A stretch of 64,000 nt of DNA from Meiothermus sp. (lineage in GTDB: Bacteria > Deinococcota > Deinococci > Deinococcales > Thermaceae): contig NZ_BPIM01000001.1 in assembly GCF_026004115.1 (NCBI RefSeq), positions 2,832,501-2,896,500 on the forward strand. The letters are read 5' to 3'. The translations under genes were made by a program, and so were the position numbers. The notes under the pieces are model-generated. The model saw only the letters and a program-made list of their open reading frames with translations, did no database searches and was not told the origin of the DNA. Numbering within the stretch: position 1 is the stretch's first letter; the number at the start of each line of letters is the position of its first letter. Below, one piece after another: positions 32,350-41,714 of the stretch.

Positions 32350-32730
32350 ATGGCTCTCGATATTGCTGCAATCAAATCCCAACTCTCCGGCGCGACCGTG
32401 CTGGAACTCAAGCAACTCATTGACGAACTGAAGGAAGAGTGGGGCGTGACCGCCGCTGCTCCGGTGGCCGTGGCCATGCCGGGGGCTGCTGCGGGGGCTG
32501 CTGCGCCTGCGGCCGAAGAAAAGACCGAGTTCGATGTGGTGCTCAAGGATGCGGGTGCCCAGAAGCTCAACGTCATCAAGGAGCTTCGCGCCATTACCGG
32601 TTTGGGTCTGAAGGAAGCCAAAGACCTGGCCGAGCAAGGCGGCACCGTCAAGGAAGGCATTTCCAAAGACGAAGCCGAGAAGATCAAGAAGCAGCTCGAG
32701 GATGCGGGCGCCAAGGTCGAACTGAAGTAA
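32350..32730 (+). CDS. rplL: 50S ribosomal protein L7/L12
   Basis: 126-residue stalk protein that recruits translation factors. N-terminal dimerisation helix (residues 1-35), an Ala/Gly-rich hinge (about 37-58) and the C-terminal factor-binding domain with [26 protein letters not shown] lies before the ATG. It shares a transcript with rplJ and is followed by a strong terminator. Confidence 0.97.
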   Translation: MALDIAAIKSQLSGATVLELKQLIDELKEEWGVTAAAPVAVAMPGAAAGAAAPAAEEKTEFDVVLKDAGAQKLNVIKELRAITGLGLKEAKDLAEQGGTVKEGISKDEAEKIKKQLEDAGAKVELK

Positions 32731-32746
32731 AGTTGCAGTTTACAAA

Positions 32747-32780
32747 CCCCCCAGACTACGGTCTGGGGGCTTCTTGTCGT
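32747..32780 (+). terminator. rplJL terminator
   Basis: CCCCCAGAC (32748-32756) pairs with GTCTGGGGG (32761-32769) around a TACG tetraloop, followed by a T-rich stretch CTTCTTGTCGTTG. Nine base pairs, 17 nt after the rplL stop. Confidence 0.85.
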
Positions 32781-32813
32781 TGTGCTACCCTCATATGCCT
32801 CGTATAACGATTC

Positions 32814-32985
32814 ATACCAACTTTACCCAGACAGTTAGCTTTGAAGGTCATCCTAAACTCCCTCATCCAGCGACACCCCAGGTGCAGTCAATCGAGTTCC
32901 TATCGCTGTTTGCAAATAGCACGGTCGGGGTGTCGCCACCTTCTCCCTCCGGGGAGAAGGCAAGGGGTTCATGTAGATTTGGTAT
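32814..32985. mobile_element. 172-bp MITE-like element, copy 2
   Basis: Starts ATACCAA (32814-32820), ends TTGGTAT (32979-32985), same length and orientation as copy 1 at 30392-30563, with scattered substitutions. It lies between the rplL terminator and the 3' end of the flavin oxidase gene. Confidence 0.7.
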
Positions 32986-33006
32986 CAAAAGGCAGTCTGG
33001 AAACAC

Positions 33007-34311
33007 TCAGGCGGTCGAGAGAGCCAGGAAGTCGAGGGCATGCTGGGTGGTTTGGCGACTGTGCTCTACCAGGTTGGCCAGGCCGGGGCCGGCCAGGTAG
33101 CTGCCGGTGAGGAAAAGACCCGGGGCGTGCACCAACTCCTGCTCGAGGTCGGCTATACGGCGGGCCTGGCCCTGGGTGAAGTGGGGCCTCGAGAAAGGCT
33201 GGCGGAATACCCAGGCCGCCAGCGGACGGGCCCTGGCTTGCAGGCATTTGGCAAGGTCTTGTTCGGCCAAGCGGGAAAGCTCGCTGTCGGCGGATCGGGC
33301 GGTTTCCCCGGCAAACTGTACTAAAGCCAGCGTCATCTCCGGGTTGGGGTGCGTTAGCTTGAGGGCGCTGCTGGTATAGCCCTCCCCCCGGGCAAAGAAG
33401 AACTCGCCGGGCCCAGCGGTCAGCTCATCGTGGCGATAGAGCAGATAGACCTTGGCGCTATGCTGGTGAGGAAAATGGTTAAGGAGGGTAGTTATCTGCG
33501 GAGCCGAGGGGCGAAAGACCCTGGCCGCCTGTGGGGCCGGAAGTGCCATGATGATGGCCTCGGCTTCAAGCTGGCCACCCTGCGTATGCACCGTCCAACT
33601 TCTCGAATCGCGGGTGATGGCCCAGACCTGGTGATGGAGCAACAACCTGGCTTTTGGCAACAGGTGTTTACTCAAGGCTTCGATCAGGGCCCCCATACCC
33701 TCGACCAGATGCCATCTGCCCTCGGTGGTGAGCGGGCGGCTGCCCGCTAGCAGGCCCCCTTTGCGCTCGAGCCCGACCAGGCGACCAAAGGCAGCAGGGG
33801 CCGATACGTCCTCTGCAGGCCCCCCCAGAGTCGCGCTCAGGTAAGGCTCCAGCACCCCCCAGACTTCGGGGCCCAACCTGCGGCGAAAGAAGGCTCCGAG
33901 CAACTCGTCCTTAACCTGGGCCGTTGGAGTAAAGCGCTCCGTGCCAAGCCGCCACTTGGCGCTACGACTAAAAGGTAGCTCTGCAATTTGGTGTAAGCCG
34001 TAACCCGAAGCCAGGTTCAAACCGGCGGGCAAAACCCAGTCCTGACCGCCCCTTCGCACCACGCGCCGGATGTCGGGTAGGGCTTGTGGCTTTAGTCCCA
34101 ACAGGCTGCAGAGGTTGAGCAGGGTGTCGGGGGTGTCCTCGAAAAACTCCTCGCCTAGCTCCAGCGCTATCGCATCCAGTTTTGCAGTTCGGGTGTGGCC
34201 TCCGAAGTGGTGGGTGGCCTCGAGGAGGCTGACCTCGAGCCCGGCTTCCACCGCCCAATATGCAGCAGTTGATCCCGCAAGACCCCCACCGATGACTATG
34301 ACTCGGCTCAT
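33007..34311 (-). CDS. FAD-dependent amine/protoporphyrinogen oxidase-like protein
   Basis: 434-residue flavoprotein with the dinucleotide motif VIVIGGGLAGSTAAYWA (residues 4-20), followed by LLEATHHFGGHTRT, and a C-terminal FAD motif GLFLTGSYLAGPGLANLVEHS. The layout matches the HemG/HemY (CgoX) and monoamine oxidase family. A role in haem synthesis, oxidising proto- or coproporphyrinogen, is plausible, but no other haem gene is nearby and the substrate region is divergent. It could also be a desaturase-like carotenoid enzyme. The gene stands alone between two repeat elements. Confidence 0.75.
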   Translation of the reverse strand: MSRVIVIGGGLAGSTAAYWAVEAGLEVSLLEATHHFGGHTRTAKLDAIALELGEEFFEDTPDTLLNLCSLLGLKPQALPDIRRVVRRGGQDWVLPAGLNLASGYGLHQIAELPFSRSAKWRLGTERFTPTAQVKDELLGAFFRRRLGPEVWGVLEPYLSATLGGPAEDVSAPAAFGRLVGLERKGGLLAGSRPLTTEGRWHLVEGMGALIEALSKHLLPKARLLLHHQVWAITRDSRSWTVHTQGGQLEAEAIIMALPAPQAARVFRPSAPQITTLLNHFPHQHSAKVYLLYRHDELTAGPGEFFFARGEGYTSSALKLTHPNPEMTLALVQFAGETARSADSELSRLAEQDLAKCLQARARPLAAWVFRQPFSRPHFTQGQARRIADLEQELVHAPGLFLTGSYLAGPGLANLVEHSRQTTQHALDFLALSTA

Positions 34312-34530
34312 GCTATAGCCCTAACCATTTCTCCAAAACCATTTCTCCAAGAAGGGATTTGGGGGCATGCTTTTGCAGCTCGAGCAAACCCAAACCTAGG
34401 CTCTTTATATGCTTCAAAACCTTGGCTTTTAGGACTCAATATCACCCGAATATTCTACTCAGACGTGCACGAACCAGGGGTTTGCCGAGTGCTTATCGCG
34501 GCCAAGCTTCCGCCCAAACAAGCAGGACTT

Positions 34531-34657
34531 ATACCAGATTCGGTTAGTTCGTCACTGTTCAGTGACGAACTAACCCGACTGAAAGGAGTGCTCTGGGATT
34601 CAAAAAGATAGCCTCTGGATTTTTTGGTTTGAATGACTATCTTTTTGAATCCGGTAT
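34531..34657. mobile_element. 127-bp MITE-like element with two perfect hairpins
   Basis: Ends ATACCAGATTC (34531-34541) and GAATCCGGTAT (34647-34657) are inverted copies with 10 of 11 matches. Inside are two perfect 16-bp inverted repeats: 34542-34557 with 34560-34575 (2-base loop), and 34596-34611 with 34637-34652 (25-base loop). The same ends bound a larger element at 39708-40120. Confidence 0.7.
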
Positions 34658-34797
34658 TCCTGACCCCTGCAAGCAGAATGCAGTACAGATGAGATTGTTG
34701 GGCCCAGGACGTGTTAGCATACCCCGTGTAAGCAGTCCAGAAACCAATCAAAGCCGAATGTTTTGGTGGAGAGGGGCTGCACAAGAGGTGCAAATAA

Positions 34798-35736
34798 ATG
34801 AAGCCAAAACAAGTCTTGATCCTGTTGCTGCTGGCGCTCTTCTCGCTGGCAATGGCCCAATCCGACCCGGTGGTGGCAAAGGTGGGTAAATCCTCTATTA
34901 CCAAGAGCCAGTTCGACCTGCAATTCCGCTTGTTTATACGTGATGCCTTGCAGCAACGCGGCCAGGCCTACAGCCCCGAGGCCGAGGAAGCCTTTGCTCA
35001 GTTCAAGCCACAGTATCTGGAGCGGATGGCACGCGATCAGGCCATTATCCTGGCCGCCGAGACCGCTGGTTTTGCAGCTAAAGAGGCCGCAATCGATGAA
35101 GCCATCGAGGAAGTAAAGTCCCAGTTCGAAAACGAAGAGCAGCTCAACCAAGCCCTCGAGGAGGCCGGTATACCTGGCCTCGAGGCCTATCGCAAGTTGG
35201 TATACGAGGCCCTGACCTACAACGCCTACCTCGAAAACCTGATCAAGCGCTTGCAGACCAGCGACGCTGCCCTACGGATGCTGTATCTGGTCTCCAAGCC
35301 CCAATTTGCGGTGCCGGTGCGGTACTGCTCCTCGCACATTCTGGTTAACACGGTTCAGGAAGCCAATCAGGTGATCGCACGGCTGGGCAAAGGCGAGAAG
35401 TTTGCCGATCTGGCCCAGGAGCTCTCGCAAGACCCCGGCAGCAAGAACGAAGGCGGTGATCTGGGCTGTGAGCCCAAGGGCACCTTCGTCGCGCCCTTTG
35501 AGCTGGCTTTGGCCGCCTTGAAGCCAGGTGAAAGTTCCAAGACCCCGGTCAAAACGGAGTTTGGCTTTCATGTGATCTTGCTCAGCAAAGTAGAGGCGGC
35601 GGGTTTCCAGCCCTTTGACCAGGTCAAGGGCGGACTGGATCAGGCCGTTAAAAACACCGCTCTGCAGAAAGTGCTGGACAACATCGTGAGCCGCACCCCC
35701 ACCCAGTTGTTCCCCGAGAACCTGCAGTCCAGGTAA
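34798..35736 (+). CDS. Exported peptidyl-prolyl cis-trans isomerase (PpiC/SurA-like parvulin)
   Basis: 312-residue foldase. A signal peptide (residues 1-20, cleavage after AMA) is followed by a helical chaperone region (about 25-160). The parvulin domain runs from CSSHILVNT through DLAQELSQDPGSKNEGGDLG to KTEFGFHVILL (about 178-265). It helps fold exported and outer-membrane proteins in the periplasm. AGAGGTG precedes the ATG. Convergent with the LolD-like gene 53 bp downstream. Confidence 0.92.
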   Translation: MKPKQVLILLLLALFSLAMAQSDPVVAKVGKSSITKSQFDLQFRLFIRDALQQRGQAYSPEAEEAFAQFKPQYLERMARDQAIILAAETAGFAAKEAAIDEAIEEVKSQFENEEQLNQALEEAGIPGLEAYRKLVYEALTYNAYLENLIKRLQTSDAALRMLYLVSKPQFAVPVRYCSSHILVNTVQEANQVIARLGKGEKFADLAQELSQDPGSKNEGGDLGCEPKGTFVAPFELALAALKPGESSKTPVKTEFGFHVILLSKVEAAGFQPFDQVKGGLDQAVKNTALQKVLDNIVSRTPTQLFPENLQSR

Positions 35737-35789
35737 AGATCCAACCCGATACACTCCTCTCCTGGACGAAGGTTCTTACAATACCGATT

Positions 35790-36413
35790 TCAACCCAGCC
35801 GCAGCTCGGGCAGCCCCTGCACCAGATGCTCGTCGTGGGTAGCCACGATGACGGCCGCGCCAAGGTCCTGGGCCAGGCTCAGCATCAGCCCCCATACTTT
35901 CTCGGCATTGCGCCGATCCAGGCTGCCGGTGGGCTCGTCGGCCAATATGAGTTTGGGCCGGTTGTAGAGGGCTCTGGCTACCGCGATGCGCTGCCGTTCC
36001 CCTCCCGAGAGGGCCTTGGGGAGTAGATGGGCCCGGTCTAGCAGCCCTACCCGATTCAGCAACTCCAGCCCCCAGTCGGGGTCTACCTTGTCGGCCAGAT
36101 ACCCGGGAACCAGGATGTTTTCCAGCGCGGTGAGCTCGGCTTGCAGGTAGTGGTGTTGAAAGATCAGGCCGGTAAAGAGTAGCCGTCGTCGTGCCAACAC
36201 TTCTTCGCTCAGGTTACGGATGCTCTCGCCCTGCCACCGCACATCTCCCGATTGAAGAGCCAGCAAACCTGCCAGGAGGTGCAGCAAGGTGGTTTTGCCA
36301 CTACCCGATGGTCCCAGGATGACCCGTATCTCGCGCTCATGCATGGCAAAGCTAAGGTTCTGGAACAGCTCGACCTCGCCATAGCCGAAACCCAGCTGCA
36401 ACACTTCCAACAC
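35790..36413 (-). CDS. ABC transporter ATP-binding protein, LolD/MacB type
   Basis: 207-residue ATPase: Walker A GPSGSGKT, Q-loop, signature LSGGERQRIAVARAL, Walker B LILADEPTG and the H-loop ATHDEHL. The ADEPTGSLD form is characteristic of LolD/MacB/FtsE-type proteins, which act in lipoprotein release or efflux. No permease gene is adjacent, so it is an orphan subunit. The GTG at 36413 (VLEVLQLGFGYG) is taken as start because the domain begins there; a longer frame to 36584 would overlap the divergent CRP gene and has no conserved content. Confidence 0.85.
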   Translation of the reverse strand: MLEVLQLGFGYGEVELFQNLSFAMHEREIRVILGPSGSGKTTLLHLLAGLLALQSGDVRWQGESIRNLSEEVLARRRLLFTGLIFQHHYLQAELTALENILVPGYLADKVDPDWGLELLNRVGLLDRAHLLPKALSGGERQRIAVARALYNRPKLILADEPTGSLDRRNAEKVWGLMLSLAQDLGAAVIVATHDEHLVQGLPELRLG

Positions 36414-36430
36414 CGGACTGTTACCTGCTA

Positions 36431-36460
36431 TTGGCAAACCGTTACGCACCCTTGTAGAGT
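36431..36460 (+). promoter_or_regulatory. Leaderless promoter of the CRP-like gene
   Basis: -35 TTGGCA (36431-36436), 18-bp spacer, -10 TAGAGT (36455-36460). The ATG at 36468 is seven bases beyond the -10 box, so the transcript would begin at or next to the start codon. Confidence 0.72.
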
Positions 36461-36467
36461 GTACTTG

Positions 36468-37145
36468 ATGTTGGCTGACACACAGGTGCTTGCAAAGACC
36501 CCGCTCTTTCAGGGGGTGCCACCCCAGGCGCTCGAGGTAGCCCGAGAGGCCTTTGTGACCCGCAACTATCCTGCGGGTAAACAAATTTTCGAGGCGGGCG
36601 ACATGGGGGCTGCCCTGTATATTGTCCAGAATGGACAGGTGCGCATCTATCGAACCTATCTCGATGGTCGTGAGCGTATGTTTGCCTATCTGGGCCCCGG
36701 TGAAGTGTTTGGTGAGATGAGCCTGCTAGACGATCAGCCTCGCAGCGCCTCCGCCGAGACCACCGTAGATTCGGTATTGCTGGTCTTGTACCAGGATGCC
36801 TACTGGAGCCTGGTGCGCAAGTGGCCGGAAATCCTGCACAACCTGGCCACCATTCTGGCACGACGCCTGCGCGAGGCCGACCTCGAGCTCGAAGTGCTTT
36901 CGTTTGAAGAGGCCCGGGGTCGGGTGGCCTATGCCCTGACCAAATTACGCAAGCAACGCTACGGCGACGGGGTCAAGATGAAGCTGACCCACCAGGAACT
37001 GGCCCAGCTCTCCGGCACCAGCCGCGAGACCGTGACCCGTGTGCTACATGCCCTGCGCGAAGAAGAACTGGTCAAGGTGGGTTCGGGTTATGTGGAAATC
37101 CTCGATCCGGCGGGTCTGGAAGAAGTGTTATTCGGCTTGCGGTAA
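36468..37145 (+). CDS. Crp/Fnr-family transcriptional regulator
   Basis: 225-residue regulator with an N-terminal cyclic-nucleotide-binding beta roll (about 10-120; GEVFGEMSLLDDQPRSASA is the phosphate-binding cassette) and a C-terminal winged helix with LTHQELAQLSGTSRETVTRVLHAL. The PRSASA form with Arg-Ser keeps residues that contact cAMP in true CRP proteins. It resembles the Thermus thermophilus CRP in layout as recalled. The start is set by the leaderless promoter; upstream in-frame codons reach into the divergent ABC gene and are not conserved. Confidence 0.9.
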   Translation: MLADTQVLAKTPLFQGVPPQALEVAREAFVTRNYPAGKQIFEAGDMGAALYIVQNGQVRIYRTYLDGRERMFAYLGPGEVFGEMSLLDDQPRSASAETTVDSVLLVLYQDAYWSLVRKWPEILHNLATILARRLREADLELEVLSFEEARGRVAYALTKLRKQRYGDGVKMKLTHQELAQLSGTSRETVTRVLHALREEELVKVGSGYVEILDPAGLEEVLFGLR

Positions 37146-37724
37146 CTAATGTTGAATGCCTCAGGTCTCAAATCGCAGATCGAAGATTCGAAGATTTGGG
37201 ATTGCCATGTGCCCAAGCCTGCGATAAGCCCATGGCGTTTGAGTTTGGCTATGCACCATTGGTATTGGTAGATATTTCCTAATCAATGCTGAATCAGAGT
37301 GATTTTTTCTGCAAAAAAACCACAGTCTACTGGGGCCAATAACATGTGTAGAGCTAGTGCGCAGGTAACTTATTTTGCGGTGCGTGTTGAAGCACGCTGA
37401 CTGCCCTAAATTGCGCTCTGCGGCTCATTGAGAAGGATTGCTGTGGATACCGAAGTCCTGATTGCCAGACCACTAGTAGCGAAAACCGCCATAAATACGC
37501 GGCCCTCTGGCAACTTGTTCTTATGTTTTGATAAAAAAATCTCCAGAGAACTCTTTACATTAAAGCTGGTCTATCCTTTATGATTCCCTTCGTCCTCATC
37601 TATGCCTCAGATAGTATCCTTTAGTTTGGTTGCTGCCAGTGCTGAGCACGCACTGGCTTCTGGGCAGTTTGGTGGATGTTTATGAGAGGCCTTGGGGAGA
37701 ATGTTCCCATTGCAGGGGAGGGAT
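37146..37724. other. Long intergenic region upstream of comB
   Basis: About 580 bp, AT-richer than average. No coding sequence above background, no tRNA and no clear promoter were found. A 14-codon ATG frame near 37580 has no ribosome site and was not called. Confidence 0.4.
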
Positions 37725-38480
37725 ATGCGTTTACGGGCTGATCTGGTTCCCCAGGACAACCTGAGCTACCAGGATGTGGTGCTGGTGGTGGATGTGATTC
37801 GGGCTACCACTACCGCAACGGCTTTTTTGGAGGCGGGTGCCAGTAGCTTGTACCTGACGGCTGGCCTGGAGAGTGCTCGAGCCTTTCGGGATGATGATGT
37901 GGTCCTGGCGGGCGAGGAAGGGGGCCTCAAGCCTGCAGGTTTCGATTTCGGCAACTCGCCCAGGGAGGCCAAGGAAGCGCCGGTGGGAGGTAAAATAGTG
38001 GTGCTGAGCACGACCAACGGCACCCGTACCGCGCACCTGGCGGCCCGCAGTGCCAAGCATGTCTTGCTGGCCTCGCTCTACAATGCCCATGCTGCTGCTC
38101 GTCTGGCCCACCAGCTTGCCACAGAAGAGGTGGCGATTCTCTGCGCGGGTAAGGAGGGTCGGATTGGCCTGGATGACGTATATACAGCGGGTGTCCTGGC
38201 TGAGTTTTTGCAGATTATGGGATCCTATGAACTCGAGGACGGCGCACTCACGGCTCTTACCACACGCCGGGCCTATCCCGATCCGCTCGAGCCCTTGCAC
38301 CTTTCCGGTGCGGCCCAGGCCCTGCGGCAGGTGGGGCTGGAAGCCGATGTGCCTTTTTGCGCCCAGATTGCCGCTTCCCCAGCGGTGGGGGTGCTCGAGG
38401 GGCGGGTGGGTGAGGCCCTCATTTTCAAAAGGGCGCAGCGGCCTACCAACGGCAGCCAGAGCCAGATCCCGACCATTTGA
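37725..38480 (+). CDS. comB: 2-phosphosulfolactate phosphatase family protein
   Basis: 251-residue protein with the ComB signatures [36 protein letters not shown] and [10 protein letters not shown]. ComB hydrolyses 2-phosphosulfolactate in coenzyme M synthesis in archaea. Bacterial homologues are widespread where coenzyme M is not made, so the true substrate here is uncertain. The start at 37725 follows GGGGAGGG; an in-frame ATG at 37692 lies before that ribosome site. Preceded by a long non-coding stretch. Confidence 0.88.
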   Translation: MRLRADLVPQDNLSYQDVVLVVDVIRATTTATAFLEAGASSLYLTAGLESARAFRDDDVVLAGEEGGLKPAGFDFGNSPREAKEAPVGGKIVVLSTTNGTRTAHLAARSAKHVLLASLYNAHAAARLAHQLATEEVAILCAGKEGRIGLDDVYTAGVLAEFLQIMGSYELEDGALTALTTRRAYPDPLEPLHLSGAAQALRQVGLEADVPFCAQIAASPAVGVLEGRVGEALIFKRAQRPTNGSQSQIPTI

Positions 38481-38698
38481 ACCAGGCGGGGTCAGTGGAC
38501 AATCCGCTCGGTGAAGCTTATAGGCTGTTTAGCCCTCGAGGTGATCTGATGCCGGCCTACCGCAAGCGGGAACACCTGTCAAAAGCACTACAACTTTGAC
38601 ATTTGTGAAGCCGCTAGCGTTTTGAATCTTGTTCAAGGGCTGTGGCAGCAGGGATATGCACTCAGTGTAAGACCCCCTCGCCGTAGAATAAACCATTC

Positions 38699-39612
38699 AT
38701 GTTTCGATGGATTTCCGATCACGAGCGACAAGAAACCCAGATGCGGGGTTTCTATATCCCTCTTCTGCTTCTGGGGGCGGTCGCTGCGCTGGTTGGGCGA
38801 CTCCTGTCAACCGGAGAGACCTGGGTAGACTTTGTGTTCTTGCCTGCTATAAGCATAAGCCTTTCGCTGCTGGCGGTTTTGTTGAGCCTGGGGCGCGTCT
38901 CCATCACCACCGTAAAGTTATCCTTGCTGGGGATTGTCTGCATCTACCAGTTGGTTTCGTTTTCGGATTTCACCTTCGCGGGTAGACTTTATACCGAGGG
39001 TCTAAGTGCCACAGCCCTTTGGTTTCCGGTGGTTTTCCCGGTGGCCTTTGTGTTTTTGCCAGCCTGGCATTTCTGTACACACAGGCCATTTATGCCCGCT
39101 ACCGCGAGCAGTATATGGACATGCACCAGATTGCCCATACGGATCCTCTTACCAGGATTGCCAATCGGCGCCTTATGCAGGACTTACTCGAGAAAAGCTG
39201 TGAGGTTGCGAGAGTCGAGAAAACGGGCTTCGCGGTGCTACTGATTGACCTTGATCACTTCAAGCGCTTCAACGATTTGTATGGACATTCGGTAGGCGAC
39301 CAGGTCTTGCGTGAGGTTGCATCGCTTTTGCAGGGGGTTTTGCGCCAGGATCAGAGCTTGGCCCGTTGGGGTGGGGAAGAGTTTATGGTTCTGGCTCCCA
39401 AGACCAATACGCACCAGGCCCAAGAACTCGCCAAACGCATTGCTGGTTCGCTATCCGGCACCAAGCTGGTAGGACAGTTCGAGGTCAGTGCCAGCATAGG
39501 GCTGGCAACATACCGAGAGGGCGACAGCAGCGATACGGTGGTTCACCGGGCGGATGCTGCCATGTACCGTGCAAAAGCTTCGGGGCGCAACCGTGTTGAG
39601 CTTGAGGCTTGA
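38699..39612 (+). pseudogene. Membrane-bound diguanylate cyclase (GGDEF) gene with a -1 frameshift
   Basis: The first frame (from 38699) encodes four to five membrane helices up to PVAFVF. The continuation lies in another frame, beginning ASLAFLYTQAIYARY and running into a full GGDEF domain: HTDPLTRIANRR, DLDHFKRFND, the active-site RWGGEEF, and ASIGLATY. One extra T in the T5 tract at 39053-39057 would restore a single protein of about 304 residues. The intact enzyme would make cyclic di-GMP. TAGAAT 9 nt before the ATG is a likely -10 box. It may be a true mutation, a slippage site or a sequencing error. Confidence 0.75.
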
Positions 39613-39707
39613 AAAGAAGGGTTGCTGTACGTCCTCTGGCAAAGCAAGCGGTTTAGGATAAGCACACGTTCGTAGAAATACCCGTACACTGAGAACATGC
39701 AAAAGTA

Positions 39708-40120
39708 ATACCGGATTCAAGTTGCCTGGCGCATTGTGTCTGAAATGCTATGTTGAAGGCCAATCTTGTCATTGCAGGAATTCCCCAACGCCCTGTTTCG
39801 AGAATCTCGAGCCAGGTTTGAAGCGCAAACTCTCACCCAAATATCTACAGATTGTTCGATTGGCATCGCAACAAGGTTGAATTGATTCGATAAACACACA
39901 GTTCTAAGTACAACAACCTTAGGAATTTGCTCTACCCGAAAAGGGGAGCCCATAAGCTGCGCCGCTTTAAAGACCGGCCACTTCTTTCACCGAGACCGTC
40001 ACCACAAAAAATCTAATGTGGGCGCACTTAGCAAGCTAAATCAAGCTTTTACTGCGCGGGACTGACCAAACACAACCGCGTAAAATCAGCTAATAGTGAC
40101 GAACTGACCGAATCTGGTAT
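39708..40120. mobile_element. 413-bp element with ATACC-type inverted ends
   Basis: Ends ATACCGGATTC (39708-39718) and GAATCTGGTAT (40110-40120) are inverted repeats with 10 of 11 matches, the same as those of the 127-bp element at 34531-34657. It contains repeat copy B. There is no intact open frame, so it would be a non-autonomous or decayed element. Confidence 0.6.
39910..40026 (-). repeat. 117-bp repeat, copy B (inverted relative to copy A)
   Basis: Matches 30204-30320 on the opposite strand with only a few differences. Both lie in non-coding DNA. Together they flank a 9.6-kb segment that includes rplJL, the CRP gene and comB. Confidence 0.75.
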
Positions 40121-40186
40121 AACCTTTAAGACGCCCTTTGCCACTTAAAAAACGCCCTTTGCCACTCCGGGTCTTGTGCAACCGCC

Positions 40187-41512
40187 CTAAGGCCGCATCC
40201 GGGTGTACATGCGCGGGAACGGGATGGCCTCGCGGATGTGCTCGATGCCACAAATCCAGCGTACGGTGCGCTCGAGGCCAATGCCAAAGCCCGAGTGCGG
40301 TACGGTTCCAAACAGGCGCAAATCCATGTACCAATCAAACACCTCTTCGGGTAGCCCATGCTCCCGAATTTTCTGACGTAGTAGATCTGGGTCATGGATG
40401 CGTTGTGATCCCCCTATAATTTCACCCACCCCTTCGGGGGCAAGCAGGTCGGCGTTTAGCACCAGGCGCGGGTCTTCGGGGTCGGGTTGCATATAAAACG
40501 CCTTGACCGCAGCGGGGTACTTCTCCACAAAGACGGGGCGGTCGAAATGTGCGGTAAGGGCGGCCTCGTGGGGTGCGCCGAAGTCGTCGCCCCACTGCAT
40601 GGGCGTCAGTTGCAGCTCAGGCTTTTCATGGGCAATCTGATTGACCATTTTCACGGCCTGGGTGTAGTGAAGGCGGGGGTAGTGTCCCTGGGCAGTGGTT
40701 TGCAGCACGGTGGTGTCGCGCTCGAGCATCTCCAGCTCGCGCTTTTTCTCTTCCAGGCAGCGCCCCACCAGATAGGCCACCAGGTCTTCCTGGAGCTGCA
40801 TATTCTCCTCGTGGGTCATGAAGGCTACCTCGGGCTCGATCATCCAGAATTCCAGCAGGTGACGCCGGGTTTTAGAGCGTTCGGCCCGGAAGGTAGGACC
40901 AAAGGTATACACCTTGCCAAAGGCCAGGGCCCCGGCCTCGGCATATAGCTGGCCCGACTGGGAGAGGTAGGCTTTCTCGCCATCGAATAGATCTACCTCG
41001 AACAGGTCGGTGGTGCCCTCCACGGCGTTGGGGGTCAGGATGGGGGTATCGAGCCGGATGAAGCCGCGCTGGTGGAAGAAATCGTGGATGGCCCGCTCGA
41101 GCTCGTCGCGTACCCGCAGCACCGCCCAGGCCCGGCGGTGGCGTATATAGAGGTGGCGGTGGTCCATCAGGAACTCCACTCCATGCTCTTTGGGCGTGAT
41201 GGGGTATTCCTTGCTGGGAAGGGCCACTACCTTGAGGCCCCGTACCGACAGCTCATAGCCCCCCGGCGCCCGGCTATCGGCCCGCACCAGGCCGGTTACC
41301 TCCAGGGCGGTTTCCTGGGGCAGGTGGTCGGCCTGCTCGAACTGCTCGTCGGGCAGCTCGCCCTTAAAGGCGGTGGCCTGGATGAAGCCGGTGCCGTCGC
41401 GCAGTTGAAGAAAATGAATTTTGCCTTTGGAGCGACGAGAGGTGAGCCAGCCGCGTAGCAGCACTTCCTGGCCCTCGTATTTGGCAATCTCTTCAATGAA
41501 AACCCTTTGCAC
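40187..41512 (-). CDS. asnS: Asparaginyl-tRNA synthetase
   Basis: 441-residue class IIb synthetase that charges tRNA-Asn. An N-terminal OB-fold anticodon-binding domain ([19 protein letters not shown], about residue 21 on) is followed by the class II core. Motif 2 is [16 protein letters not shown] and motif 3 [15 protein letters not shown]. The C-terminus [12 protein letters not shown] is typical of AsnRS and different from AspRS. Divergent from dnaE, with about 200 bp between them. Confidence 0.95.
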   Translation of the reverse strand: MQRVFIEEIAKYEGQEVLLRGWLTSRRSKGKIHFLQLRDGTGFIQATAFKGELPDEQFEQADHLPQETALEVTGLVRADSRAPGGYELSVRGLKVVALPSKEYPITPKEHGVEFLMDHRHLYIRHRRAWAVLRVRDELERAIHDFFHQRGFIRLDTPILTPNAVEGTTDLFEVDLFDGEKAYLSQSGQLYAEAGALAFGKVYTFGPTFRAERSKTRRHLLEFWMIEPEVAFMTHEENMQLQEDLVAYLVGRCLEEKKRELEMLERDTTVLQTTAQGHYPRLHYTQAVKMVNQIAHEKPELQLTPMQWGDDFGAPHEAALTAHFDRPVFVEKYPAAVKAFYMQPDPEDPRLVLNADLLAPEGVGEIIGGSQRIHDPDLLRQKIREHGLPEEVFDWYMDLRLFGTVPHSGFGIGLERTVRWICGIEHIREAIPFPRMYTRMRP

Positions 41513-41676
41513 CAGGCGATTCTACCTATGCAAGCGCATTCGGGAAAGGTGCGAGCGTCAAACTGGCTGGGTGAGATTGGGCCCCCATCTAGCCTCCCCC
41601 GTTGGGGGAGGAAGGAGAGGTTTTACTTTATGCGCCGACCCTGCCCAACCTCCCCAGCGCATAGGCCTAGGGGGCA

Positions 41677-41705
41677 TTGGGATACAGATTGTTTTGCGTT
41701 ATGCT
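41677..41705 (+). promoter_or_regulatory. Candidate dnaE promoter
   Basis: -35 TTGGGA (41677-41682), 17-bp spacer, -10 TATGCT (41700-41705), nine bases before the dnaE ATG at 41715. No ribosome site is seen, in line with a leaderless or near-leaderless mRNA. Confidence 0.5.
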
Positions 41706-41714
41706 TTGTTCATA

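Noticed and set aside
39717-39953. 78-codon minus-strand frame within the 413-bp element
   Set aside because: No family resemblance to transposases or regulators and no ribosome site; treated as part of a decayed element.
41421-41714. 98-codon N-terminal extension of DnaE
   Set aside because: It overlaps divergent asnS, has no conserved residues, and the family N-terminus begins at 41715.
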